Assembly (NCBI GenBank): GCA_015232355.1
Contig: JADFZW010000036.1
Span: 1 to 49,725, forward strand
Length of the DNA stretch: 49,725 bases
Direction: 5' to 3'
Origin: Oligoflexia bacterium
GTDB taxonomy: Bacteria; Bdellovibrionota; Bacteriovoracia; Bacteriovoracales; Bacteriovoracaceae
The translations under genes were made by a program, and so were the position numbers. Below the pieces are notes generated by a model that did not search any database, had not been told where the DNA came from, and worked only from the letters and a program-made list of their open reading frames with translations. Every line of letters begins with the position of its first letter. The stretch's first letter is position 1. Below are positions 9,410-18,148 of the stretch, piece by piece.

Positions 9410-10279
9410 TTATAGATTCTTTAAAGTATTTTTAGCAATTTCAATATCTCTTTTAGCTTCAGCTATTAAATCAGGACTATAAAGATTTAAACTCTCCATA
9501 CTCTCACCCTTCTTAACAAGTGCCTCTAAAATTTTTCTTGCCTTCTTTTTATTCTCTTCACCGCCAATAGAGATCAGAGTATCCGCATAATAAACTACAT
9601 TGGTTGAATGTCTGCTGATATCACCAGCATCACATAATGAACTGTTGTTTGCTTTTTCTAAGTATTCTAATGATTTTTTAGTGTCACCACCAAAGATTCC
9701 TGGCAGTTTGTAAAGTAATCTACCTAAAATTCTTGGAGCTCCATACTCTATAACTTGCTCCTCTCCTAAATCATAAATATATTGCATATACTTTTTAAGT
9801 GATGGTACTTGAAACAAAGAATTGATAATTCCATTTGCCTCACCCCATTTTCCAAGAGCAGCTCCAAACCAAAAATATGCCCGGGCCAATGGTTCAGAGT
9901 AGGATTCATTTAATGCCTCACCTGGTTTCTTTTCAAGTAGAGCGGCCGCCTTTAAAGCAACTTCTTTCGCTTGTAAATGGTATTTTATTTTTTCACTATT
10001 ATCAACAGAGTTATCACCAACAAAATATAGAGCAGATGCTTGACCAATAAAACCTTCTGCTTTATTTAGAGTATCACTTTCAGCATTTGCAATTTGTACG
10101 TACATATCTGCAGCCTTCAATGCTATCTTCAATCCTTCAACTCCAACATCTCTTTGATTGAAAACTTTATCTGCGTCCTCTTTAGTAAAATCTAATGCCT
10201 TCACACTCAAACTAAGACTTGCACTTCCTAAAAAAACAAAAAAAGCTAAAACAGGAAAACACTTAAAGATTTTGTTCAT
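9410..10279 (-). CDS. TatT-like (TRAP-associated) helical repeat protein, periplasmic
   Basis: The signal peptide ends near VKALD. The rest is all-helical in TPR-like style. The segment YGAPRILGRLLYKLPGIFGGDTKKSLEYLEKA is split here as YGAPRILGRLLYKLPG and FGGDTKKSLEYLEKA; it matches the TatT family (T component of TRAP transporters), in which this is the conserved core. No TRAP permease genes are present, so the partner may be elsewhere or the fold reused. I place the start at the second ATG (10279), where GGAG lies 6 nt upstream and a typical MNK signal peptide begins; the ATG at 10291 also has a GAGG 8 nt upstream. A good minus-strand promoter lies about 90 nt upstream. Confidence 0.75.
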   Translation of the reverse strand: MNKIFKCFPVLAFFVFLGSASLSLSVKALDFTKEDADKVFNQRDVGVEGLKIALKAADMYVQIANAESDTLNKAEGFIGQASALYFVGDNSVDNSEKIKYHLQAKEVALKAAALLEKKPGEALNESYSEPLARAYFWFGAALGKWGEANGIINSLFQVPSLKKYMQYIYDLGEEQVIEYGAPRILGRLLYKLPGIFGGDTKKSLEYLEKANNSSLCDAGDISRHSTNVVYYADTLISIGGEENKKKARKILEALVKKGESMESLNLYSPDLIAEAKRDIEIAKNTLKNL

Positions 10280-10311
10280 AGTAATCTCCATTTTTAAATC
10301 CTCACTTGTTG

Positions 10312-10345
10312 TTAATTAATTAATTAATTAATTTATTTATTTATT
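10312..10345. repeat. Tetranucleotide tract (TTAA then TTTA)
   Basis: TAAT-type units from 10312, turning into TTTA-type units up to about 10345, in the leader of the TatT-like gene between its promoter and its start codon. Length change here would alter leader length only. Confidence 0.85.
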
Positions 10346-10367
10346 ATTTTTCAGCAATTAAAGTGGA

Positions 10368-10396
10368 TTAATACATTTGGGTACTATTATTGTCAA
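10368..10396 (-). promoter_or_regulatory. Sigma-70-type promoter for the TatT-like gene
   Basis: On the minus strand: a perfect -35 TTGACA (10391-10396), a 17-nt spacer, then TATTAA (10368-10373) as -10 (4 of 6 matches). Confidence 0.55.
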
Positions 10397-10462
10397 TATT
10401 ATTTAATGTGACGGGATCAAACCTAACAAAAAACTAATAATCTCTCTAAAATAATAATGCCT

Positions 10463-11842
10463 CTAATATTTCAACTGAAAGAGTCGATTGTCTAATTCTT
10501 CAATATCTTTTTGATCAATATAAACATCTTCATCAAGACGATCTATATCTGTTTCTGTCTCTGTCTCTGCTCTTTGTGCTTGTTTCATTGTCTCCATAGT
10601 AACTTCATTATCATCATAAGTTGCTCTATCGCCTTTGATCATTTTATTTAACATCGGCCACAAATCAACTGCTAAAACATTCGTGCAGCTTAAAGCATCA
10701 TACTGTCTGCAAGCGGCAGTACTATATTTTTTAAATCCATCATAATCATCTAACATCAATGAAACGTATGCGAATAAAATATTTAATTCTCGAGGAAGAT
10801 CACCATATAAAATTCTCTCCGCTTTAAGCAAATTCTCTTTGGCCATTTTAAAATTTCCATTCTTTACATTAAATGCCGAAAGAAGAGATGCGCGCTCAAC
10901 TCTCTTCTCCGCTCTCTGAGGTAATTTAAGTGCAATAGTTTGTCCCTCATCCCATTTTTTTAAAATCCATGATAAAGGTAATGATCTCTCTACTGCATTT
11001 AGGGAGTTGTTCTTTTTGTTAAGTGCTAATTGAAAATAACCATAGGCAATCTCAAATTTTTTTCTTTCCATGGAGATATTTCCCATAATATTTTCTCTAT
11101 TCGCACTACTAACACCCTCTAAAAATTTTTCCGCCAACTCTTTATCATTCATTCGATAGTAGATAAAACCAAGCAATTCTCTAATTTTTTTGTCTTTAAA
11201 AAAATCCTCATGAATATTTTCAATCATTGGCAACACACTCTTTTCCCTGTTTAAATATATTGCCAACTTAAGCCAAATTTTTACTTCCTCCTCTGAAGAT
11301 TCATTAACCATAAATTTTCTTATCATTGAATCTGATCTGATTGCCGCCTCGTCTTTACTTAAAAAATCGATCAGTGATTTTATCCAAAAAAAATCATTTA
11401 GTGAATATTTGTAATTATTGCGATAACAAACATCATACTCTTTTTCCAATTCCTGGGTTCTATGTAAAAACATTAATGTTTGGAGAATCAAAAAACAATT
11501 TTTCTTATATTGAATATTTCCAATGAAAATCGGAGATCTTAGTATCTTCAAAGCTTCAAGATACTCACCATTAATAAAATGTATAATCGCCAAATATCTA
11601 TATCTAATTAGATTAATCATCTGCGACTCAGTATCTATCTCCAATAAATTTTGTTTTGCTCCTAAAAGATTGCCATTGATTATTTTTGATTTTATCTCTT
11701 TTAACTGATTGATCTCCTGCTGATGATGTAACATCATTCTCTTGTATTGATTTTCTAATGCTCTATCTTTATCCTCAGGATAAACAAAATTTATTTTCAA
11801 AATAAGTGTAGCAATAATTATTAAGTATATTTTATCCATCAT
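10463..11842 (-). CDS. Exported TPR-like helical protein
   Basis: A signal peptide (residues about 1-21, ending FVYPED) is followed by helical repeats of about 34 residues, for example LLGAKQNLLEIDTESQMINLI, then YLEALKILRSP, LAEKFLEGVSS, and FKMAKENLLKAERILYG. Such TPR or TPR-like solenoids hold other proteins. The last 60 residues are acidic and repetitive (Thr/Glu/Asp). The start MMD has no strong RBS. It heads the minus-strand series that continues into the TatT-like, barrel and lipoprotein genes, but a separate promoter lies before the TatT-like gene. No catalytic motif seen. Confidence 0.68.
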   Translation of the reverse strand: MMDKIYLIIIATLILKINFVYPEDKDRALENQYKRMMLHHQQEINQLKEIKSKIINGNLLGAKQNLLEIDTESQMINLIRYRYLAIIHFINGEYLEALKILRSPIFIGNIQYKKNCFLILQTLMFLHRTQELEKEYDVCYRNNYKYSLNDFFWIKSLIDFLSKDEAAIRSDSMIRKFMVNESSEEEVKIWLKLAIYLNREKSVLPMIENIHEDFFKDKKIRELLGFIYYRMNDKELAEKFLEGVSSANRENIMGNISMERKKFEIAYGYFQLALNKKNNSLNAVERSLPLSWILKKWDEGQTIALKLPQRAEKRVERASLLSAFNVKNGNFKMAKENLLKAERILYGDLPRELNILFAYVSLMLDDYDGFKKYSTAACRQYDALSCTNVLAVDLWPMLNKMIKGDRATYDDNEVTMETMKQAQRAETETETDIDRLDEDVYIDQKDIEELDNRLFQLKY

Positions 11843-11925
11843 AAAACTAACATTTATTTAGATTAATACCGATACCTATGTTATCGACTGATACAAAAAT
11901 ATTTTTAGTATAATTTTTTTTCAAA

Positions 11926-13629
11926 ATGCAACTAATACAAAAAAACACTTATCTAATAATAATAATTTTTTTCTTTATCAATAAAGCTTTAGCATTAGTA
12001 CCAGTTGATAGTTTGATTTTAGGAACTAACGATACAGAAAGCGATAAAACTAAAATCGATCCACTCAACTATGTATTTGACAATAAATACAATAATCTAA
12101 CAAAAGATAATAACAAAAAACAGATAATGCATTTTTTATCATTAATTATTGATGGCCATAACTTAGAAAAGTATTGTGAAAAAAGAATGTTCATAAGTTA
12201 TTCCAGCACTAAAGAATTTCTAAAAGTAAAAAGATCTTTTCTTGCAACTCTACAATTTATCGGATTAGATTTAACCATTCGAGCGATCGCAGAATATGCT
12301 AAAACGCTAGAATTTTCAGAGGAGGAATTTAAAAACCTAGCAAGTAGATTAACAACCAACTACTGTAGCTCAAATATCACTGTTATCTCCATTGCTCAAA
12401 TCTATAAAAATTTAGTTTCCAAATTTAATATAGAGAAATCAGAAAATTCCGAAAAATCCGAAAACTCTACCCTAAATTACCAATTACCTGACTTTACCAA
12501 TAATAAATTATTTCCCCCTGAAATAAACAAACGAATCAATATCACTGTGGCCAAAGAACAAGAATTCTTACGTACTATAAAACTCTTTCGTGCTTTTTGT
12601 ACTTGGAACGGTAATCATGAGAATCTTCGCTTACTCGTTCCACTAGTTAAAAGTGGTATTATTATGTCTTATATAATAAAACAGTTAAGCGGCATTGAAA
12701 CTATTTGGAAGGAAGAAGATAAAAAATTTGTTCATCAACAAACAAATAAAAATATTCAAATTCTCTGTGATAATTTAATCTGTCGGCCACTATATAATAG
12801 AGAAATATTCGAACAACATTTTCCACGTTCCCTTGGTGGTAAAACTATTGAAGATGACCTTAAAAGAATCTACTGTAACTACTTTCAAGATGCTAACTAC
12901 ACTATTAACGATCAAGAAAAACACATTAAAAAATGGATCAACAACCAAACAACTGAGAATGAAAATTTTATGATTTCTCAACTTCTTGCTCTTTTAACAG
13001 GTGTCCCTGATACTATCGGCCGCGTTCAAAAATACTCCGAACTAAAGGAACTACTACGTAGTTCTCTCGACGCTGATTGGGATCTTTGGGCGCAAAAATC
13101 TGTTAATCACTTTGTCTCTGATCTCTTTTACGAAGAATCGATGACCATTGAAACAGTCCCTTTTAAAATAAAAGATATTGAAAAAACAAAATACTTTCAT
13201 ATTGGATTTGATATAAATTTAGGTGAATTTGATCGCACCATGATCGCTAATGGAAAATTAGATCTCTCATACACTCTCTACCTCCAAGAATCCTTTTTAA
13301 GTTGGTTTAAATCCCAATGGTTTTTATATGCACATCCAAAATATAAAGAAAAAAGAAATAAACTTCTTACAGTGCTACAAAAGGCCATTGAACCACAAGT
13401 GTTACAAATGCGAAAAAAATTTTTAATCCCACCATGGGAAGGAAATCTACATTATCTAATCGCCACCCAAATTTTAGAGATGTTAGAAGAGACTTCATGT
13501 CCGAAACTACAAAGAATATCTAATGAAAAGATACCAATAAACATAGTTTTTCACTACGGTATCTGGGCGCTAAAATATATTAATTATCGCTTCAAATCTT
13601 TGCATGGTGACCAGAGAATAGATAATTAG
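11926..13629 (+). CDS. Exported protein of unknown function
   Basis: A signal peptide (residues about 1-24, LIIIIFFFINKALA) is followed by a mostly helical 540-aa protein. Features include a small EKSENSEKSENS repeat near residue 170 and several paired cysteines. The middle is basic and aromatic. No family was recognised. It has no clear RBS; the ATG follows a T/A-rich stretch 84 nt from the divergent TPR-like gene. Its stop codon lies inside the left arm of a large GC-rich hairpin. Confidence 0.6.
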   Translation: MQLIQKNTYLIIIIFFFINKALALVPVDSLILGTNDTESDKTKIDPLNYVFDNKYNNLTKDNNKKQIMHFLSLIIDGHNLEKYCEKRMFISYSSTKEFLKVKRSFLATLQFIGLDLTIRAIAEYAKTLEFSEEEFKNLASRLTTNYCSSNITVISIAQIYKNLVSKFNIEKSENSEKSENSTLNYQLPDFTNNKLFPPEINKRINITVAKEQEFLRTIKLFRAFCTWNGNHENLRLLVPLVKSGIIMSYIIKQLSGIETIWKEEDKKFVHQQTNKNIQILCDNLICRPLYNREIFEQHFPRSLGGKTIEDDLKRIYCNYFQDANYTINDQEKHIKKWINNQTTENENFMISQLLALLTGVPDTIGRVQKYSELKELLRSSLDADWDLWAQKSVNHFVSDLFYEESMTIETVPFKIKDIEKTKYFHIGFDINLGEFDRTMIANGKLDLSYTLYLQESFLSWFKSQWFLYAHPKYKEKRNKLLTVLQKAIEPQVLQMRKKFLIPPWEGNLHYLIATQILEMLEETSCPKLQRISNEKIPINIVFHYGIWALKYINYRFKSLHGDQRIDN

Positions 13630-13673
13630 TCTCTTGCGCGAAAGCGCAAGCGCTTTTGCGCAAAAGACTAATT
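13624..13673. terminator. 24-bp GC-rich hairpin overlapping the stop codon
   Basis: The arms 13624-13647 and 13650-13673 pair over 24 positions with two mismatches around a 2-nt centre. The core TTGCGC/GCGCAA and GCGC blocks stand out in this AT-rich DNA. No T-run follows. It may end transcription in both directions, protect the mRNA 3' end, or be a remnant of a small palindromic element. Confidence 0.65.
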
Positions 13674-13785
13674 AGTAGACATAGTATCTTTGCTTAAGAT
13701 AAAAACACCTATTGTAAAAAAAATCACAAACTAATAAAATAATTCTTAGTCGAAAATATTTAATTACTTTGTGTCAGGTGGAATT

Positions 13786-14907
13786 ATGGTTCGAAAAAAA
13801 ATTGAAAAAAAGACAGAAAAAGAAACAGAAAAAGAAAATACCTTTATTGGTGAAAACATAGAAAACATAGATGAAAATTTAGATGATACTATAGAAAATG
13901 ATCTTGAAAATAGTATTGAAAGTGAAATTGAAAATGAAATTGATAGTGATCATCATAGTTATCTACCAGTTGTAAAAGATATTTCTGAATCTGATTCGGA
14001 GTTAGATTCAGACTCAGATTTAGATTTAGATTTAGATAATAAACATCACGCTCTCACACTCTACCGACCAGAAACTAAAGACCCATTAACATCCTACTTA
14101 AATGAAATCAAACGCTATAAACTTCTCTCTCCGGAGCAGGAACGAGCACTCACTAAAGCACTTAAAGAGACTGGGGATATTGAAATAGCAAAAAAACTTG
14201 TGGAGGCAAATTTACGTTTAGTGGTAAAAATCGCTATGGAATACAGACATGCATACCATAACTTGATGGATCTTATTCAAGAGGGAAATATTGGATTAAT
14301 GAAAGCAGTCTCTAAGTTTGATTCCGATAAGGGCGCAAAACTCTCTTATTACTCTAGTTGGTGGATTCGCTCCTATATTCTAAAATTTATACTTGATAAT
14401 TTTAGGTTGATAAAAATAGGAACCACCAGTGAGCAAAAAAAACTCTTCTATAATCTACTTCGGGAGAAAGAACGTTTGGCCAATATGGGAATTGTCCCTC
14501 AAACAAAGCTTATCTCTGAAAATCTGGGTGTCTCTGAAAAATCAGTTACTGTAATGGATAATCGTCTAAGTTCGCAAGGAGCAGAATTATCTATTGATAA
14601 ACCAATTTATGATGATCAAGGTGGCCACACCTCTTTAATGGATACACTCCCCTCAAACGAGAAAGCAATTGATGAACAAATGGCCGATGATCAAGGTATG
14701 AGCATTCTCAAGAAACATCTTAAAGATTTTCTTAAATCACTCAAAGAACGCGATCGTATTATATTCGAGAAACGACTTCTCTCTGAAGTTCCACCCTCTT
14801 TGCAAAGTATTGCAGATGAATATGGCGTAACGCGCGAGCGGATTCGTCAAGTAGAAGAACGACTGATAAAGAAATTAAAAGTTTACATGTCAGAATTTAT
14901 CCGTTAA
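13786..14907 (+). CDS. rpoH: RNA polymerase sigma factor, RpoH (sigma-32) type
   Basis: Region 1.2/2.1 starts at DPLTSYLNEIKRYKLLSPEQE. Region 2 includes LVEANLRLVVKIAMEYRH, NLMDLIQEGNIGLMKAVSKFD and SSWWIRSYILKFIL. The RpoH box is present as EQKKLFYNLL. Region 4.2 ends with QSIADEYGVTRERIRQVEERLIKKLK. This directs RNA polymerase to heat-shock-type promoters. I chose ATG 13786 with AGGTGG upstream; a GTG at 13771 is in frame but has no RBS. The protein has about 95 extra N-terminal residues, very rich in Glu, Asp, Asn and Ser, which E. coli RpoH (284 aa) lacks. Next to rpsO and pnp. Stable core similarity makes the sigma assignment firm; the RpoH subtype is likely. Confidence 0.88.
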   Translation: MVRKKIEKKTEKETEKENTFIGENIENIDENLDDTIENDLENSIESEIENEIDSDHHSYLPVVKDISESDSELDSDSDLDLDLDNKHHALTLYRPETKDPLTSYLNEIKRYKLLSPEQERALTKALKETGDIEIAKKLVEANLRLVVKIAMEYRHAYHNLMDLIQEGNIGLMKAVSKFDSDKGAKLSYYSSWWIRSYILKFILDNFRLIKIGTTSEQKKLFYNLLREKERLANMGIVPQTKLISENLGVSEKSVTVMDNRLSSQGAELSIDKPIYDDQGGHTSLMDTLPSNEKAIDEQMADDQGMSILKKHLKDFLKSLKERDRIIFEKRLLSEVPPSLQSIADEYGVTRERIRQVEERLIKKLKVYMSEFIR

Positions 14908-14987
14908 ACATTATTTAATATTTACCTCCTACTCGGATATAAAAATTTAAAAATTATTTCTGGGTTATTGGCATACAAAGGAAAAAA

Positions 14988-15293
14988 ATGACAACATCTA
15001 CAGCATCTAATTCACTTACTCCAGCTGAAGTTTTCAAAGAGCAACGTGCGGCAATTATCAAAAAATTTGGACGAAAAGAAAAAGACACAGGTTCACCTGA
15101 AGTTCAAATTGCTCTTCTCACTCACAGAATCAACTCACTATCAACACACTTTGATCAACACAAAAAAGATTATCACTCTAAAAGAGGTCTTCTTCAAATG
15201 GTCGGAGACAGAAAAGCGCTTCTTAAATATTTGGCCCATCAAGATGAAAAGCGCTATAAAGATTTAATTAAAGAACTAGGTATAAGAAAGTAA
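14988..15293 (+). CDS. rpsO: 30S ribosomal protein S15
   Basis: Full S15 sequence: VFKEQRAAIIKKFGRKEKDT, then GSPEVQIALLTHRINSLSTH, HKKDYHSKRGLLQMVGDRK, and RYKDLIKELGIRK at the C-terminus. It binds 16S rRNA early in small-subunit assembly. The length, 101 aa, exceeds the usual 89 because of a short Ser/Thr-rich N-terminal extension. RBS AAAGGA. It precedes pnp, the classic rpsO-pnp order, with a terminator between them. In other bacteria S15 represses its own mRNA; the 80-nt leader here could host such a site, but I cannot show its fold. Confidence 0.97.
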   Translation: MTTSTASNSLTPAEVFKEQRAAIIKKFGRKEKDTGSPEVQIALLTHRINSLSTHFDQHKKDYHSKRGLLQMVGDRKALLKYLAHQDEKRYKDLIKELGIRK

Positions 15294-15433
15294 TAAAGTA
15301 TAAAGTAAGAAAAAAATTAACTATTCAAACTATTCTAATAAATCGACAACAACAATAGCTCGACTAACCAAAGTAAAACATTTAGTATCTTACTAAATTT
15401 GATATTTAATTTAATTTAATTTGATTTGATATC

Positions 15434-15477
15434 AAGGATCTCCTGTAAAATAAAATTAAAGCGGAGATCCTTTTTTT
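15434..15477 (+). terminator. Intrinsic terminator between rpsO and pnp
   Basis: AAGGATCTCC (15434-15443) pairs with GGAGATCCTT (15463-15472) over 10 bp around a 19-nt loop, then a T-run to 15477. It ends 24 nt before the pnp start, so pnp depends on readthrough or hairpin processing, as in E. coli. Confidence 0.88.
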
Positions 15478-15501
15478 AATAATGGATTATGGAGTAAAAA
15501 A

Positions 15502-17649
15502 ATGAACGAAAACAAAAAAGAATTTCACTATAACTTTGGTGGAAAAACAATAACAATTGAAACTGGTCGCCTGGCCAAACAAGCTGATGGTGCAGTTTTA
15601 ATCTCGTGCGAGGGAACACAACTTCTCGCCACTGTGGTCTCCTCAAAAACAGCATCTGAAGAACAAGATTTTTTCCCTCTGATGGTTGACTACAAAGAAA
15701 AATTCTATGCTGCCGGAAAATTTTTAGGTGGCTTTATGAAACGCGAGAGCAGACCAAGTAATGCTGAAATACTCATGATGAGAATGGTTGATCGTCCATT
15801 CAGACCGCTCTTTCCAGAAGGTTACAATTTCGAAACGGTAATTCAATTAGCAGTACACTCATATGATCCTAAAGCAGACCCAGAAGTCTTAGCAGGAATA
15901 GGAGCGGCAGCAGCGCTAACAATCTCTGATATCCCATTCAATGGACCGGCAGGATTTTGTAAAGTCGCAAGAATTAATGGTCAATTTGTATTAAACCCCT
16001 CAGTTGAAGAGTGGGAAAAATCAGATTTAGAGATGGCGGTTGCTGGTTCCAAAGAAGCAATTTTAATGACAGAGGGTGAAGCGAAAGAATTACCAGAAGA
16101 AGTTATGGCAGATGCTATTATGTGGGCCCATAAACATATTCAAGGCCTTTGTGAATTTCTAGAGCAAATTCAAAGAGAGGTCGGTAAACCTAAGAGAGCT
16201 TTCACTCCTATACTTCCTAATCAAAAACTAATGGCAAAATTACAAAGTGATTTCACAAACGATGCCAAAGAATGCTTAAAAATACATCACAAATTATCAA
16301 GGCAAGATGCTATCGCTAACATGGAAGAAAAGATTATTTCCATTATTAAAGAAAAACCTGAAGATTTCGGATTAACTGCTGAAGATAATATCGGTAAGAA
16401 AACTCACGCGGCCGTTGATGAACTTATGTATAAGATAATGAGAAAAGATATTCTTGATAATCATCGAAGAATTGGAGATAGAAAATTAAACCAAGTACGC
16501 CCTATTGAGACTGAAGTAAATGTTCTAAAAAAAGTACATGGTTCATCACTCTTTACTAGAGGAGAAACTCAAGTACTATCGGCCGTAACAATTGGTGGAA
16601 AAGATGGTGAGCAAATGGTAGACGCCATTGCAGGAATCAGCTATCTAAGATTTTATCTTCACTACACCTTTGCTCCTTACTGTGTAGGAGAGGCCCGTGG
16701 ATATAAAGGTGTAGGAAGAAGAGAAGTAGGTCATGGTAATTTAGCAGAGAGAGCACTAAAAGGTGCACTCCCAAGTGAAAAAGAATTTCCATACACCATA
16801 AGAGTTGCATGTGAAGTTACAGAATCAAATGGATCATCTTCAATGGGTTCAGTATGCTCTGGCTCTATGGCCTTAATGGATGCTGGAGTTCCACTACGAG
16901 CACCGGTGGCGGGAGTAGCGATGGGACTAATAAAAGAAAACGATGATGTTAATTCTAAATTTGTAATCTTAACTGATATTTTGGGAGATGAAGATCATTT
17001 AGGCGATATGGATTTTAAAGTTGCCGGAACTGCAAATGGTGTTACTGCCATTCAAATGGATATAAAAATAAAAGGGATTACAAGGGAGATTCTTGATCAA
17101 GCACTTAAACAAGCACACGAAGGTAGAATGCACATCTTGGGTGAAATGAGCAAGACAACGTCCTCTCATAGAAAAGAATTAAAAGATGGCGTTCCAAGAA
17201 TAGGTACAGTAAAAATTGCTCCTGATAAGATTGGTGCTTTAATTGGTCCTTCTGGTAAAAACATTAAAGGATTACAAGAGGAATTTAAAGTTACAATTGA
17301 AGTAGACGAAGAAGGAATGGTGAAAGTAATTAGTTCTGATACAAAGTCAATTGAAAGTACCATTAACATCATCGATCTACAATTAAATGGGCCAGAGCTT
17401 GGTGCTGAGTATGAAGCAGAAGTGGTCTCCATTAAAGAGTATGGCGCCTTCGTTGATATCGCATCCAACGTTTCTGGACTACTACACGTCTCTGAGATTG
17501 CAGTAGAAAGAGTAAACAACGTAGAAGATTATGTTTCCATCGGTGATCGAATTAAAGTAAAAGTTGTTGAGATCGATCGCTTTGGAAAAATAAAACTCTC
17601 TGCTAAAGCAATTGCTCCACTTACGAATAGAAAAAATCCAAAAAAATAA
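15502..17649 (+). CDS. pnp: Polyribonucleotide nucleotidyltransferase (PNPase)
   Basis: A 715-aa protein with the whole PNPase layout. First RNase PH domain: GGKTITIETGRLAKQADGAV and FGDFPL-like QDFFPLMVDYKEKFYAAGK. Then a helical linker. The second RNase PH domain holds the active site (TRGETQ, LRFYLHYTFAPYCVGEA, and ILGDEDHLGDMDFKVAGT with its catalytic aspartates). Next are the KH domain (KIGALIGPSGKNIKGLQEE) and the S1 domain (EAEVVSIKEYGAFVDI, GLLHVSEI). It degrades RNA 3'-to-5' with phosphate and is part of the degradosome. RBS GGAG. The dut gene follows after 15 nt in the same transcript. Confidence 0.98.
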   Translation: MNENKKEFHYNFGGKTITIETGRLAKQADGAVLISCEGTQLLATVVSSKTASEEQDFFPLMVDYKEKFYAAGKFLGGFMKRESRPSNAEILMMRMVDRPFRPLFPEGYNFETVIQLAVHSYDPKADPEVLAGIGAAAALTISDIPFNGPAGFCKVARINGQFVLNPSVEEWEKSDLEMAVAGSKEAILMTEGEAKELPEEVMADAIMWAHKHIQGLCEFLEQIQREVGKPKRAFTPILPNQKLMAKLQSDFTNDAKECLKIHHKLSRQDAIANMEEKIISIIKEKPEDFGLTAEDNIGKKTHAAVDELMYKIMRKDILDNHRRIGDRKLNQVRPIETEVNVLKKVHGSSLFTRGETQVLSAVTIGGKDGEQMVDAIAGISYLRFYLHYTFAPYCVGEARGYKGVGRREVGHGNLAERALKGALPSEKEFPYTIRVACEVTESNGSSSMGSVCSGSMALMDAGVPLRAPVAGVAMGLIKENDDVNSKFVILTDILGDEDHLGDMDFKVAGTANGVTAIQMDIKIKGITREILDQALKQAHEGRMHILGEMSKTTSSHRKELKDGVPRIGTVKIAPDKIGALIGPSGKNIKGLQEEFKVTIEVDEEGMVKVISSDTKSIESTINIIDLQLNGPELGAEYEAEVVSIKEYGAFVDIASNVSGLLHVSEIAVERVNNVEDYVSIGDRIKVKVVEIDRFGKIKLSAKAIAPLTNRKNPKK

Positions 17650-17664
17650 AATATCAAAATTTGC

Positions 17665-18123
17665 ATGCAAATTAAAATCAAAGCTCTTAGCTCATATGAT
17701 AAATCGCTTCCACTACCATGCTATCAAACGCTTGGTTCAGTGGGAGCGGATGTTCATGCTCAATTAAAAAATGATATTAACGATGGCCAAATTATTATCA
17801 AACCAGGAGAGAGAGTTTTAATTCCCACGGCCCTTAGCTTTGAAATCCCTAGTGGATTTGAGATGCAAGTAAGACCACGCTCTGGTCTTTCACTTAAGAG
17901 TAATCTCTTAATAGTAAATTCTCCTGGAACCATTGACTCTGATTACAGAGGAGAATTAAAGATTATTCTGGGTAATTTTGGTGATAACGATGAAGTTATA
18001 AAACATGGTGATCGAATAGCACAATTAGTAGTGGCACCTATTGTTCGCGCAACATTTGTATTAAGTGAAGAGTTATCGCCAACTGATCGCAATGCTGGTG
18101 GTTTTGGTCACACCGGACTTTAA
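17665..18123 (+). CDS. dut: Deoxyuridine 5'-triphosphate nucleotidohydrolase (dUTPase)
   Basis: A trimeric-type dUTPase with its five motifs: GSVGADVHA, VRPRSGLSLK, VNSPGTIDSDYRGELKIIL, HGDRIAQLVVAPI, and the C-terminal RNAGGFGHTGL arm that closes over dUTP. The catalytic Asp is in TIDSDYRG. It converts dUTP to dUMP and PPi and keeps uracil out of DNA. Length (152 aa) is normal. No clear RBS lies before ATG 17665; translation may be coupled to pnp, which ends 15 nt upstream. Confidence 0.97.
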   Translation: MQIKIKALSSYDKSLPLPCYQTLGSVGADVHAQLKNDINDGQIIIKPGERVLIPTALSFEIPSGFEMQVRPRSGLSLKSNLLIVNSPGTIDSDYRGELKIILGNFGDNDEVIKHGDRIAQLVVAPIVRATFVLSEELSPTDRNAGGFGHTGL

Positions 18124-18128
18124 TGATT

Positions 18129-18148
18129 GTTACTAATAATTTAGTAAC
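18129..18148. terminator. Small bidirectional hairpin between convergent genes
   Basis: GTTACTAA and TTAGTAAC with a 4-nt loop, between dut and the convergent PrkA-like gene; the stop codon of the latter lies in the right arm. No T-run, so weak as a terminator. Confidence 0.4.

Noticed and set aside
14908..14987. S15 autoregulatory leader before rpsO
   Set aside because: Plausible by analogy, but no conserved fold could be drawn in the 80 nt by eye.
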